Source of the DNA: Siphlonurus alternatus
Taxonomy: Eukaryota > Arthropoda > Insecta > Ephemeroptera > Siphlonuridae
Direction of reading: 5' to 3'
NCBI GenBank assembly: GCA_949825025.1
Contig: OX463784.1
Coordinates: forward strand, 14,303,283-14,367,282
Length of the DNA stretch: 64,000 nucleotides
Within the stretch, counting starts at the first letter, position 1; each line of letters begins with the position of its first letter. The notes under the pieces were generated by a model. That model saw only the letters and a program-made list of their open reading frames with translations, was not told the origin of the DNA and ran no database searches. Shown piece after piece: positions 23,530 to 36,022 of this stretch. The position numbers and the translations under genes were made by a program.

Positions 23530-24520
23530 CTTTGTAAAAAAAGGTGTTATCTTCCATAAACGGACTTTGTGGGAAGATTTGGTCGATAAACGTGTGAAAA
23601 TGCTTGAAAATGTGTAAAAATAGGTGAACTTGCATGAACGGACTTTGTGGAAAAAGTTGGTTAGGAAAAGGGTCAAAATATGTCAAAAAGTGTCAATATG
23701 CATGAACGGACTTTGTATAAAAATTTGGTCGATAAAAGGGTGAAAGTTCGTGAAAATATGTCAAAAAGTGTCAACATGCATGAACGGACTTTATGGAAAA
23801 AGTTGGTTAGTAAAAGGGCCAAAGTTCGTCAAAATATGTCAAAAAGTGTCAATATGCATGAACGGACTTTATGAAAAAGGTTGGTTAATAAATGGGTCAA
23901 AGTTCGTCAAAATATGTCAAAAAGTGTCAATATGCATGAACGGACTTAATGAAAAAAGTTGGTTAGTAAAAGGGTCAAAGTTCGTCAAAATATGTCAAAA
24001 AGTGTCAATATGCATGAACGGACTTTATAGAAAATGTTGGTTAGTAAAAGGGTCAAAGTGCGTCAAAATATGTCAAAAAGTGTCAATATGCCAAAAAGTG
24101 TCAATATGCATGAACGGACTTTATGGAAAAAATTGGTTAGTAAAAGGGTCAAAGTTCGTCAAAATATGTCAAAAAGTGTCAATATACATGAACGGACTTT
24201 CTGGAAAAAGTTGGTTAGTAAAAGGGTCAAAGTTCGTCAAAATAGGTCAAAAAGTGTCAATATGCATGAATGGACTTGGTGTAAAAATTTGGTTGGTAAA
24301 CGGGTGAAAGTTCGTGAAAATATGTCAAAAAGTGTCAACATGCATGAACGGACTTTAAGGAAAAAGTTGGTTAGTAAAAGGGTCAAAGTTCGTCAAAATA
24401 TGTTAAAAAGTGTCAATATGCATGAACAGACTTGGTGTAAAAATTTGGTCGGTAAAAGGGTGAAAGTTCGTGAAAATATGCCAAAAAGAGTGAATTTAAA
24501 TTGTGTCAAAGTAGCTGAAA
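23530..24520 (+). repeat. 78-bp minisatellite array, right arm of FB2
   Basis: Units with atgcatgaacggactttatg, aaaaagttggttagtaaaag and ggtcaaagttcgtcaaaata: the reverse complement of the left-array unit. The 185- and 166-residue frames across it are periodicity artefacts. Confidence 0.9.
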
Positions 24521-25194
24521 GTACGTCAAAATGAATCAATTTACTTCATATTAATTGTAGAGCAATAAATGCGTGAAAATGCTTGAAACTTTATCAAAAT
24601 GGGTGAGTGAAAATAAGTCAACAGGCATCAATGTAGGTGAAGTTCACACCAAATTAGAAATACTTGGATATACGTGAAACTGCGTGAATCTGTACAATTC
24701 AATTGTGTGAAAATATGTTAGTATATGTCAATATGGGTGAGTGAAACTGCTTGAAATTCACCTATTTTGATAAATAGCTGAAAATTTGTCAATATGCTTG
24801 AATGAAGCGTCAATCTACATGAGCCATACTTCAATATATTTCAATGTATGGGAATATGGGTGAGATTTTCACCCATATTGACGAATTATTCACGTTTTTT
24901 TTCTCGTGGGGGGCTTTCCCATGGAGACCGAAACTAAAAAATTAATTTAAAAAAATTGGATCGTCCGATTGTTTTGAAATTTTCTCCATATTTTTTTAAT
25001 GCCAAGAACTGTCTCTAAAAAAAAAATTCAGAATTATTATGAGGTTGCTAAGGTTTACATGTTAATCAAATGGAACTACAACAATCGATTGTTCGTGTTA
25101 TCTTACCCTTAATAGCAAGAAAAGAAATTTTCAGATAAATTTGTTATGAAGCATTTAAATTATTATATTTACACCAATATTTGAATTTTTCTAA

Positions 25195-25599
25195 AGGGTA
25201 AGGTAACGCGAATCTGGGCGAAGCTGATTTTTTAGTCCCATTCGATTACCAAATTCACAAAAATCCTGAAAAAAAAAAAAAATTGAGAGATAGATTTTAG
25301 TACCTAAAAGCCATAGGAAAAATTTTCAAGACAATTATTCAAGCCGATTTTTTTTAATTAATTAAGGTTTTAGTTTTGCTCTCCATGAGAGAGCCTTATG
25401 CTAAAAATTAATTAAAAAAAAAAAAAAAAAATCAGCTCGAATAATTGTTTTGAAATTTTTTCTATGGCTTTTAGGTACTATAAAATCTGTTTCTCATTTT
25501 TTATTTTTTTTTTTTTTTCAGAATTTTTGTGACTTTGCTAAGGTTTACATATTAATCAAATGGGACTAAAAAAATCAGCTTATTCGTGTTACCTTACCT
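25195..25599. mobile_element. 405-bp MITE related to FB2 ends
   Basis: Ends agggtaaggtaacgcgaa and ttcgtgttaccttacct are flanked by CTAA (25,191) and TTAA (25,600), fitting a decayed TTAA duplication. Arms share the aaggtttacat and aaattttttctatggctttt blocks with FB2 and with the element at 59,478. It appears to be the compact form from which FB2 derives. Confidence 0.8.
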
Positions 25600-26694
25600 T
25601 TAAATATTTATCTTAAACCTTTGAAATTACCAAGTTACCATTTCAAACTATTTTCTTTCTTTTCCCCTATTCAAATTAGGATTATATCAACTGTCACTAT
25701 TACATATACAGGATATGTGTAAAGTTTCTCATAAAAAAAGTTGTTCTCAAAGTACATGCAGTGTCCGATGAAAAGCTAATTCTTAGAAATAATACTCCCC
25801 CAGGTGAGACAATGGAAGGTACCAAAAACGAGCTACCGTTTTCCATCACTTCAGTTGAGGAAGGCTTCAATGCCATCACTCCATCTTCGAGTGGCATGGT
25901 AAGAGTTGGTCCGAGCGGATGGGTGTTGGGAGAGGAATATCGTGACAGTGGTGCCAGCTATCTCTACAACTACCCACCATCTTCAGATGTACCTTGGGTT
26001 TTGGGCTTTCCCAGATCAGGTTTGTGAGAAATAATGTTGGCAATCTTGTATAAATTTTAATTACTGTACATGATAATATATTAGCCCAGCTCATACTGCC
26101 GATTCAACTTGTATATATGTAAACTATGTTCTCAGGTTTTGCAGTCAATACCATCTGAATGTCTGTAGAATAGAATAGCATCAAATCTATATTGATGATT
26201 ATTATGCCAAGGGAGATGTTGTTTTTGACTCCCACAGTATCTAATACGATAATATTTATATTTTAATCATTTTTATATTCATCAAACTGATTTATGCTTG
26301 ATATTTTTTTTCTATAGCTCTTTTTGTGTCTGTGTTCTATGTCTGTGTTTACTATATTTTATTTCTATTCTATTTATGTTTAATTGTATCTGTACACCAT
26401 AATTGTGTTTAATAAAATCAAAATATATCAAAAGTATTATTGATAAATGCACAAAGGATTAAATTTAGTAATGTTATGAAAAACAGAACACATAGAAAGA
26501 GATTAATAACTTTTATTCATGTTAAGTGTAATGTTACTTGTGCAGTATTTGCAATGGACAACAACATGGAATTTTTTTAATTGCAGAAATGAACAGAGTG
26601 GAACTAAGTAAGTTATGCTACTCTAATTTTTTTTATTCAGCTTTTTTAGAGCCTGTGAATTTTTTTTTTTTTAATTAGTGACAGTTCAGAGAGA

Positions 26695-26851
26695 GACTTC
26701 AATAGGCGTCACTGCTTAGTAATACAAAGATAAAAAAATAAAGGGTGAGGGTTCAAACCGTAACTATGGATAACTTTTTAGCAACACTTCCTGGCCTAAA
26801 AAAAATAAATAAATAAATAAATAAATAAAATAAAATAAAATAAAAAAAAAA
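26695..26851 (+). mobile_element. Probable tRNA-derived SINE with (TAAA)n tail
   Basis: GGTTCAAACC at 26,750 fits a Pol III B box; tgcttagtaat about 35 bp upstream is a weak A box. A short body ends in (AAAT)n and (AAAAT)n units to 26,851. Target duplications were not recognised. Confidence 0.45.
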
Positions 26852-28018
26852 TTTGGTGCCTTTTAATTATTTCTGTAGTAATCTTTTTTTTTGTGTAGGT
26901 TGTCCATTACTATGGGCAAAATACAGTTTATGAGACTTGGCAAATAAAATTAGCATGAATGAGAAAAGAAATTTAAAGCTCTTATCTAAAAAAATTTAAA
27001 TAGTGTATTTAATTACAGAGAGACTATGTATAGCAAGTTTGGAGCAGATCACATGACTTAATTTAACAGAAATTAAGAAAAAATTATAATGTCGCATGAG
27101 AAAAAATTAATTACTAAATTTAGAATTTTTGTAGCCTCTAGGTCACCGATAAAAAGCAATGAATCACTCATAATGAATTTTTTAAATTGAATTGTACTGT
27201 GTTAGTAATAAATAATGTGTATTAGATTGTGTGTTGATTGTTAATACATTCTTTTTAATTATTTTTTCTTTAAAAAGTTTCTTTCATAACAACCTATTAC
27301 TTAATGTTACAGGAACTACAATGACTCAAGAATTGGTTTGGCTGATCCACAATGATGTTGATTTTGAAGGAGCAAAAATAAATATCCAGAAGAGAGTGAT
27401 TAATATTGCGTAAGTTAAGAACCAATTTTAATATAGTTTTGTCTACAACAATGAGCTTAACATAAGCTATAATTTTACTTGCTAGACAGCTTATTGAAAC
27501 ATAGTTCATTATTACAGATGAGGAATTATATATCAATTTATTCCTTATAATAAATAACCTATATTGTCACTAAATTTCTTCAGCATTTTTAGCTGAAAAC
27601 AATTTATCTAAAAACTCATATTTTAGCTCCTGTTTCCATAAAACTTTCCATTACGATTTGGAAGAAGATGACAAACCAAACGTCATAAAAGCTCACTTGG
27701 CATTTGAGCTTTTACCTCCAAATCTACTTGACACTTGCAAGGTACGTCGGATGATGACAATTTACTTCTACCATTAAGCTCAATACAGATTTCAAGAATA
27801 CATTGGTCATACATTATTTTTGAACGGGTACGTGCAAGAAGATAAATAAGCAATTAAGGCCAAAGTACCCAAATCTACATCTCCAATCTGTTTTTCCCTA
27901 CAAACTTTTGTTAGGCAGTTAAAATTGTCAACAGTTATTCAATCAGTGTCAACATATACTTTTACTAGACTGACCCAGCCGTGGTGGCAAGCGCCCTAAC
28001 TTCTGCTCACAACTTTCT

Positions 28019-28065
28019 CCTGCCCCCCCCCCCCACTTCCCCCTCCTCCCACCCCTTGTGACAGA
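28019..28065. repeat. C-rich tract
   Basis: Contains 13 consecutive C followed by mixed C/T. It is preceded by gtggtggcaagcgccctaac, which may belong to a decayed SINE. Confidence 0.6.
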
Positions 28066-28375
28066 TCAGTCAGCCAGGTTGGTTAATGATGTTTTTGGTC
28101 TCATCGAAAAACTGTTGAAAATTATAAATGACCAACTCCTAATTGTAGAGAAAAACGGGTTGTAGATTATCAGGAAACTTGTCTTTACTTAATTAACTTC
28201 TTTCACCTTCCCTATTAAATAATTTAAAATAAAATTTTATAATTTGTGTCAAATAGAGGATCCTCATATTTTTAATTATATTAAAATTACCAAAACCAAT
28301 ACATGCAATTCCCTTCTTACTTTGATAATTACATTTTAAATAATTTAATTAAAATAAAATACAGCTTAAATTCAT

Positions 28376-28379
<4 letters not shown>

Positions 28380-28414
<35 letters not shown>
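28380..28414. repeat. Poly(A) tract of about 35 bp
   Basis: Uninterrupted A run in intron 3 of gene D. Confidence 0.95.
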
Positions 28415-28417
<3 letters not shown>

Positions 28418-28498
28418 ATCTATCCCAAATCTGACTGTATTGTTTAGTGGAAAATTATTTTTTGTACTTTACATGAAAAATTGAAATTTGAAATTTAA

Positions 28499-29144
28499 AG
28501 TAAAGTGCGCGCTAGAAAAAAAAGTTGAGTTAGTATTTTCTAAAAATAGTTCAAGTAGTCCTCCATATCAAACCAAAATTCAAAAAATTCTATCTCAAAT
28601 AGGTTTGCCAGAAAAAAATTCCAAAGTCAGAGTGAACGCGTCGCTTAACATGGGGCCTTACCTGACAAAGACCCTCGAATATCTCGAAAAAATACACCGT
28701 TAGGTGGTATGAAAAAAATATAGTGATGTTCTATGACCCAAGCTTTAACCAAAAACCGATTAAAAAAAATTTCGCTCAAATCCATTTTTCCGTAAAAAAA
28801 TAATAAAAAATCTTATGGGAATTAACATGGTAGATTTTCTTGATTTTTTTACGGAATAATGGATTCGAGAGAAAATTTTTTAATCGGTTTTTGGTTAAAG
28901 CTTGGGTCATAGAACATCACTATATTTTTTTCATACCACCTAACGGTGTATTTTTTCGAGATATTCGAGGGTTTTTGTCAGGTAAGGCCCCATGTTAAGC
29001 GACGCGTTCACTTTGACTTTGGAATTTTTTTCTGGCAAACCTATTTGAGATAGAATTTTTTGAATGTTGGTTTGATATGGAGGACTACTTGAACTATTTT
29101 TAGAAAATACTAACTCAACTTTTTTTTCTAGCGCGCACTTTACT
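28499..29144. mobile_element. 646-bp TTAA-flanked foldback element
   Basis: Arms of about 300 bp are near-perfect complements; tips agtaaagtgcgcgctag and complement, flanked by TTAA at 28,495-28,498 and 29,145-29,148. The same 71-residue frame appears on both strands simply because the arms mirror each other. A second family member is at 33,744. Confidence 0.85.
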
Positions 29145-29148
29145 TTAA

Positions 29149-30469
29149 TTTGCACTGTTTTTACTCATTATTTTAGAGTTACGCCCCTAGCAGACAAATG
29201 TGACAAAATTTTCCACCGATATATGCGCATGCGCGGATAAACGCGGTAAACGCTCTATTGCAATCAAATGAGGTGAGATCGAAGTTGTACTAACTTTTTC
29301 AGATCTTTAATTTATTCACAGAGAGACAGAGAAAACCTCAGAAAACTCTGCATGAGAGCTGAGAGTATATATTATATTATTTATAATCTTACTGTTAGAT
29401 ATTCACATACGCAAAATCAAAATACGAAACTTGAGCCGACAAATATTACAATATTAATATTATACTATTAATAATATTTTAATAATTATAATATTAATTA
29501 TAATCTATTACAATTATTAAACTATATATACTGTGTTTTACTGCGTCTTTTGACTAAAATATAATATAGATCGAGTTTCTAGAGATAGAAGTGCTATGCA
29601 ATATGTCGATCAATATCATAATACACAGTATATTTTTTATTATATTTGCCAAACTTAATTATAAATTAAATTTTTTGTATTTTGTCAGACGTGAATCATC
29701 TTGTAATGAACAATGAGTACCATATATATGCACTAATATGCAGTATAATACCGTCGTTCGAAATAAATTATTATTAATATATTATTCAAATATACATGTA
29801 TTAGTTGACCTTAATTATTATCAATATAGTAGTTTTGGACGTTTATAGACTTATATACCATTTCCATTTTACTGAATGGTTCGCGCACTCATGCAAATTC
29901 TGTTAAAGTAAACATTTTGTATATTATTTATTTCTCTTTAAAAAAATCTATAATCGACCTGATATATATACACACAAACACACACAGGATTAATTAAGAA
30001 TTTCATAGCTATAGAGCTCCATATTATATATATATATATATTAACCATCAAGCAGAAGTTTTGATTCAAAAGAATCAATACAATATTCTATTCTCCCGGA
30101 GAGGCAACATAATATAGATGAAATGTACTGATATTTTTCCAGCATATATATCATGCTATATTAGGTTATTATCAAATCAAATACCGATTTCTTTTTAACA
30201 TAAAAGTCATCTGTTTTCTAAATTTAAATACCTTATGATAGGCATAAAACAATGCATGGGCTTATTTGTGTTATTGTAAATAAAAGTTAAAAATTAATTG
30301 TGCTAATTAAGAAATAAAAAATTATCGATACGTGTTGATGGACCAACAATGTACGTTTCTGTAAGCTAGCTGCAGTGATGATACTGATTATGCTTTCGTC
30401 ATTGCTATGCAGACACCAAAACGTGCATAAAATATGATACAAATCGATCGCTACCTATAAAAATATAGA
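29149..30469. other. AT-rich intron sequence, no feature seen
   Basis: Part of gene D intron 3. No frame, repeat array or RNA gene was recognised beyond short AT and TA runs. Confidence 0.5.
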
Positions 30470-30690
30470 TTAAGGCTAGTCACAGACAGAATCGCATGAT
30501 TTCGCAGCGTATGATAAAAAAATTAAGAAACTGTGCGATCAGATACGTGCGCGCACACATGCAGCTTCGCATGGTAGCGTATGGTATGACATCGTAAAAG
30601 TTTCTCATTTAGAACCGGTTCTAAATTTTTATCATACGAAGTCATACACATTACGAAATCATACGCGATGCTGTCTGCGAGCAGCCTAAC
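30470..30690. mobile_element. MITE of about 220 bp
   Basis: Ends taaggctagtcacagacaga and tgctgtctgcgagcagcctaa are imperfect inverted repeats, and inner words atgatttcg and catacgaagtcata also mirror. Non-coding. Confidence 0.65.
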
Positions 30691-32057
30691 CACCTATACC
30701 GGAGAATTCAAGCATTACAGTTTAATTGCATCTATAATAAGCTCATTATATAACCACAAATTCTCTTTAAATTAATTACTAAAAAGTTGTAGAAGTAATT
30801 AAGCGTGTCATAGTGTATCCACGCGCGCTTACAACGGTCTCATCATATCTGTGATATCCCCGAGATATCAGTGATATCTCATATATCATACACTGTAAGA
30901 AATAACTGTAAGTTTTTGTAAAATTTAGCGTATAATGTAACTTTATACCTTTTTTAACGTTTTCGTCATTTTTTCATTAAAAATTGCAAATTTGTTAATC
31001 AATTTGTAAAATCATTGAGCAAAAGGTTAAAATAATCCACTTATACAAAATGTTATATATTTTTTGTACAAAAATTTAATTTAAAATTTTTCCATCGGGA
31101 AATGTTTTCAAAGAATTCATAAGAAAATGTAAAATTATTGTACATGAATATAATGTTACTTTAAAAAAAGTAAAAAGCATATAAGACCTATAAAGATGCC
31201 AATTTTAGTGCTCGAATTCTTTAAATCAATAATTAAGTATAATATCTTATATTTATTTATATCTATAATATATATCTAGATATTTTATATCTAATATATA
31301 TATTTTGATTAGTGACTTAATTTTATCGCGTTTATGTATAATTTTCTGTAAGCAAAATGCAATGATTATCACTGCAGCTTGCAGAAAAACACAAAAAGTA
31401 ATTGGTCCGCGAGTCGATATCAGTTTTAGAGTGCAAAAATTTTAATCTTATTTACAATAATACAATAGGCCGGTTCATCTACTCTTCTCATTTTAAGGTA
31501 TTTTTATTTAGAAAACAGACATTTTTGTTTTTCGTTTTATGAAATACGTTTTTAATTTGATAATTATAACGCGCGTACAGTGTTTTGTCGGAAAAAAAAA
31601 GTCGTCCTTATACAAATTCTATGTTGCCTCTCCAAGTGAATTAATCAAAACTGCTGCTAGGTTATGGCTCTAAAACTCTAAATATACTTTTAATTAAAAT
31701 TAATTATAGTTCGGTGTGTGTTAGACCGATTGACTATAATATATTATATATTTATGAAGCGGGGGAAAAAAATGTTTACTTTAACAGAATCTGTTTGCGA
31801 GCCATTCTCAGTAACAGATTATAAATCCAACGTTCAATACTGCTATATATATATATATTCCATGCCATGGACGTAAGAATGATTTTTTTCTGGTAGTCTG
31901 GTAGATTCCCAAACTTGACATTATTATTATAGTAATATTATATTAAACATTAATTAAAATACGTAGATACTGAAAATTTGATCAATTATTATTTCCTTTA
32001 ATTTATTGATTTGAGAAAAAATAAATAACGTGAATTTTATAATAATAATTAATGCAG
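30691..32057. other. AT-rich intron sequence, no feature seen
   Basis: Continuation of gene D intron 3. Only a short palindromic gatatc cluster (gtgatatccccgagatatca) near 30,852 stands out. Confidence 0.5.
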
Positions 32058-33114
32058 TTACCAATAAAAGCCGAATTCGGGCAAAAGTAGAAAATAATAA
32101 GAAAAACTAGTTTTATAAGCATGGCATCGGGTTATAAGCAAAACCTGAAATAATGTAATATTTCGGGGATTTGCTCAATTAAAGCTCGATGCTCAAAACT
32201 ATTTTAAATGCCTTAAGTCGAAATGAGCAAACTGCCGATGAGGACTTTAATTTCGGCTTTTGCTCATTTCCATCTGAACAAAACTATAGTTCTGCGAATT
32301 GCGGTTTGACTAAAGAACCCGAAATGAGATTTTATTTCGGCTTTTGAGCAAAATTTAAACAAAAATTGTTCTGCGCATTTCCCACAGCTAAATTTATTTA
32401 AAATATTGATTATACATGTTAATTTCATGTGGTACAACACATGCTTCATTCTAACTAGTATCAAGGACTGTACATAATCCTTGAAATAGTATGACATTGT
32501 ATATATATATATTGTGTTTTTTTTTTTTACCATAATTTTCATATGGCTTATTATTTATTTAATTTATTATATTCTTTACGGTTTCTACTTTTTTTAAAGT
32601 AATTAACGTATATCATATTAAATAATATTTCTCATCATTTATTTAGTAAAGATGCCCTGAAATTACAATCTGTGATCATGATACATTATATAAATCAGAA
32701 TATATTACTCATGTATACTCGATTATTCTTGAATTATCGAAAGAAGTTTATATTGTTTATTTTAATTTTTCTTTTTATAGCTAATTAAGCTATACTATAC
32801 ATATCTCTAAAGATTGAGGTTTAGGTTAAAGGAACATAACAAAATACAGTATTCAAATGTGCATAAAAAGGTGATCGTTATTATTTTTTTTTGTGTAATT
32901 AACCTATTATATATAGTATAAACTGTTTTATATATATATATATATAGTATCAAAACCATGCAGTGCGCAAAATAATATAATTTTATTTACAGTAAAATAA
33001 TTGCGAGTCAATAAAGTCATGCATCAGAGATGTCACTTTTGTTAATTGTTAATCAAGATATAAAAAATAACATTATATATTTATGTTTATATTGATATAT
33101 AATTATATAATAAT

Positions 33115-33470
33115 GGATGTGTGCCGTAGTGCGCTTGACCGGGTCTTGTCAGATCACCGAAGTCAGCAACGCCGAGCGTGGTATGGTTATAGTTGGATGG
33201 GTGACCATTTTCAACAAAAAACACGTTGTCCACCCAGGGGTAAATCGTTGCGCTTTTCCACAATGTGATTCCCCTGGCTTTGGACCATTGCACTTCAATC
33301 AGGCTCACTGACAAAAGCTGTAGCGTCCATCCTGACTGAGGTTTCCACGTTTCCTTCAGTCGCATATGCAGGCAAATGTCGGGATGGATTGCAAGGCCGT
33401 GGCCGCCCCCGTTCTGACAGCAATGCCTCCCCAGCATCAGTTGAAGTTTAATTGCCATCGGCATGCATGG
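33115..33470 (+). mobile_element. 5S rRNA-derived SINE (5S-like sequence plus tail)
   Basis: The segment from about 33,135 reads cgggtcttgtcagatcaccg, aagtcagcaacgccgagcgt, ggtatggttatagttggatg, ggtgacca. This is the middle of 5S rRNA with its internal promoter (A box, intermediate element, C box GGATGGGTGACC). The flanks that should close helix I are missing, and about 240 bp of unrelated GC-richer sequence follows. That fits a 5S-headed SINE rather than a 5S gene. Confidence 0.65.
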
Positions 33471-33743
33471 AACTCATCAAATATTTAATATGTGTACTGA
33501 ATATAATTAATAAATATACATGTATGGTGATAATATGTTCGTTGATTTGCATCTGAATGCTGGATTTTTGCAATTATAATTATTTCATATCTTTTAAATA
33601 AAATAATGTAGTTGAAAAAAATACGTTAAATTGTTGCAGTCATCAATTTTGCTGCAGAGGTTAACATAAATTATTATATATATGTATTCACAATAAGTTA
33701 TATAATTGCAGGGTATCTTTGCTCAAAAATAATGAGAATTTAA

Positions 33744-34404
33744 AGTAGAGTGAGCGATTGCATTTTTTTTTTAATATTTTATTTTCTAAAAATAGTTTAA
33801 GCTGCCCTCTATTGAGAAATGAAAACCAAAAAATTCCATCTCAAATAGTTTCACCACAAATATTCCCAAAATTGGTGTTTCGGAGGCCTTTAACGTGCAG
33901 CCTTATAGAACATAAAACCGCGTTCTACTCCAACATTTTCTGAACTATGGTACCATTTAAAAAATACTTACGTAATCTATGATGAATTCTTTAAATGGAT
34001 TTTTAAATAAAAAAAACAATTTACGGAGCCATTTTTTCAGGAAAAAATCTTTAAGTTTTTGCGGGTTAATTCCCATAATTAAGGATTTTCATGATTTTTA
34101 TCCAAGAAAATGACCCCGTATTTTTTTTTTAATTGAAAATTCATTAAAGAATTCATCATAGATTACGTAAGTATTTTTTAAATGGTACCATAGTTCAGAA
34201 AATGTTGGAGTAAAACGCGGTTTTATGTTCCATAAGGCTGCACGTTAAAGGCCTCCGAAACACCAACTTTGGGAATTTTTTGTGGTGAAACTATTTGAGA
34301 TGGAATAATTTTTTGGTTTTCATTTCTCAATATTATAGAGGGCAGCCTAAACTATTTTTAAAAAATAAAATAATAAAAAAAAAAATTAACTCGCTCACTC
34401 TACT
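33744..34404. mobile_element. 661-bp TTAA-flanked foldback element
   Basis: Tips agtagagtgagcga and complement, flanked by TTAA at 33,740-33,743 and 34,405-34,408. Arm words tttctaaaaatagtttaagc and atctcaaatag match the element at 28,499, so they form one family. Confidence 0.85.
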
Positions 34405-34876
34405 TTAAGTAATAAAGTAAAAAAATTATGGTATATATGTAACATATTTATTATATAAATAAACAATTAAAGTACACCCCAAGTATACTATCGATATAAA
34501 TATATATACATTATTAAGTCTGTGGCACGATGTACCTCAAATTAATAATAATTTTTTGAAATACCGCGGTATGCGCGGAAATAGAGTTTAATAATAATTA
34601 TGTTCAGATGGAAATGAGCAAAAGCCGAAATGAAAGTCTTCATTGGGTTTTGCTCATTTCTACTTGAGCGCAAAACTATAATAGTATTGAGCAAAACCCG
34701 AAATATTATATTATTTCGATTTTTATTTTGCTCATGATACCCGATGCTCGATAAACAAGAACTTAATTTTTACTAGCATATTATATTTATATACCAGTCG
34801 TTAGATGCTCAAAACTTGTTTTGGTCATTTTTTTCGGCTTATTCTCTGCCTCAATTTGGCTTTTGGTATAGTAATT

Positions 34877-35111
<235 letters not shown>

Positions 35112-35861
35112 TTTAATTATTTATGATTTTAATGATTTATATATTATTTATATATAAATTTATTAATGATATATAAATAATTAAATACTAGATATTGTAC
35201 AATATTTTAATTTTAATTATAACATAATTATTTACACTATTAAAACATAAAATAAATATATTTCAGCAGTATATATTATGCTATATTATTTCACTCGTGC
35301 CAGGCGGTCTGTGCTGCGGGAAGTTTGAGAACAGGGGAATAAGCTGTTCCACAAACGTAGCTCCTCCCTCGCTTTTGATTGGGCAAAATTTGTCACAAAT
35401 GTCTGCTAGCAGTCAGACTAATTATTTTAGGTTGTATTTATTGCAAGAAATCCAAAAGATGTTGCTGTTTCAATGTTCCACATGCGAAAAAGATCTGCTG
35501 ATTTTGATGATTTCTGGACACGTTTCCAAAGCAATAAGGGTAAAAATTAAAATTTGCTTATAAGAAAGTACAATTGTAATCAACATTTTATTTTGTTTTC
35601 TTAGTAATCTACGGACCATTTTGGAAACTAGTTTTACAAGGATGAGCCAAAAGAAATCATCCCAATGTATTGTTTCTATTTTATGAAGAAACACAAAAGG
35701 TAAACAGTCATATTATAATTTAAGTGAAATCTAACTATATAAAATATTCTTACGCTTGGTGTATGTAGTTATAATAGGTACAGGTATACCTAATTCCTAT
35801 GAATTTTTCAACTAGTTATAATATGTGACGTACTTGCATCCTGAAAAGACAATGTACTGCA

Positions 35862-36022
35862 AGCGCGGATCCAGGGGGAGGGGAGGGGCCTTTCTCAAAG
35901 GTTCCAAAATACATTGAAGGTGTTACCACCCCCCACGCATCAATCCACCCTCCCACCACAAATTAAACATTACAGGATAGGACCCCCCCCCCCCTCCGAT
36001 CCGCGCGCTGGATCCGCCCCTG
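35862..36022. mobile_element. GC-rich MITE in gene D intron 5
   Basis: Ends gcgcggatccaggggg and gcgctggatccgcccctg are inverted repeats around G- and C-runs. Such ends occur in widespread hAT-like MITEs; no target duplication was confirmed. Confidence 0.6.

Larger units (their letters stand above)
20000..25108. mobile_element. Giant TTAA-flanked foldback element FB2
   Basis: Tips gggtaagataacgc and gttatcttaccc are flanked by TTAA at 19,996-19,999 and 25,109-25,112. The outer roughly 180 bp are inverted copies, including aacaatcgattgtt, gattaacatgtaaacctta and a tctccatattttt block. The interior is built of minisatellite in opposite orientations: about 20,830-21,885 and 22,850-23,515 in one direction, 23,530-24,520 in the other, around a unique core (about 21,950-22,830). 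The end sequence is shared with small elements at 25,195 and 59,478. No transposase. It occupies the proposed 5' UTR intron of gene D. Confidence 0.85.
32058..34873. mobile_element. Composite element with about 230-270-bp inverted arms
   Basis: Left arm 32,058-32,290 and right arm 34,600-34,873 are inverted and diverged: tcggcttttgctcatttcca against tggaaatgagcaaaagccga, and accaataaaagccgaattcg against a matching right end. Between them lie a 5S-derived SINE and a TTAA foldback, both nested later arrivals. No transposase frame. Confidence 0.6.

Noticed and set aside
20830..24520. CRISPR-like array
   Set aside because: The repeats are contiguous minisatellite units without distinct spacers, in eukaryotic DNA.
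21131..24534. Long repetitive frames encoding SVNMHERTLWKKLVSK-type peptides on both strands of FB2
   Set aside because: The period is 78 bp, so any stop-free unit stays open in more than one phase and in both inverted arms. No start context, splice signals or known domain.
28488..29155. Nearly identical 71-residue frames on opposite strands
   Set aside because: They are the two mirrored arms of a foldback element, not paired genes.
33117..33240. Functional 5S rRNA gene
   Set aside because: Only the internal promoter region matches; the ends cannot form helix I, and unrelated sequence follows.
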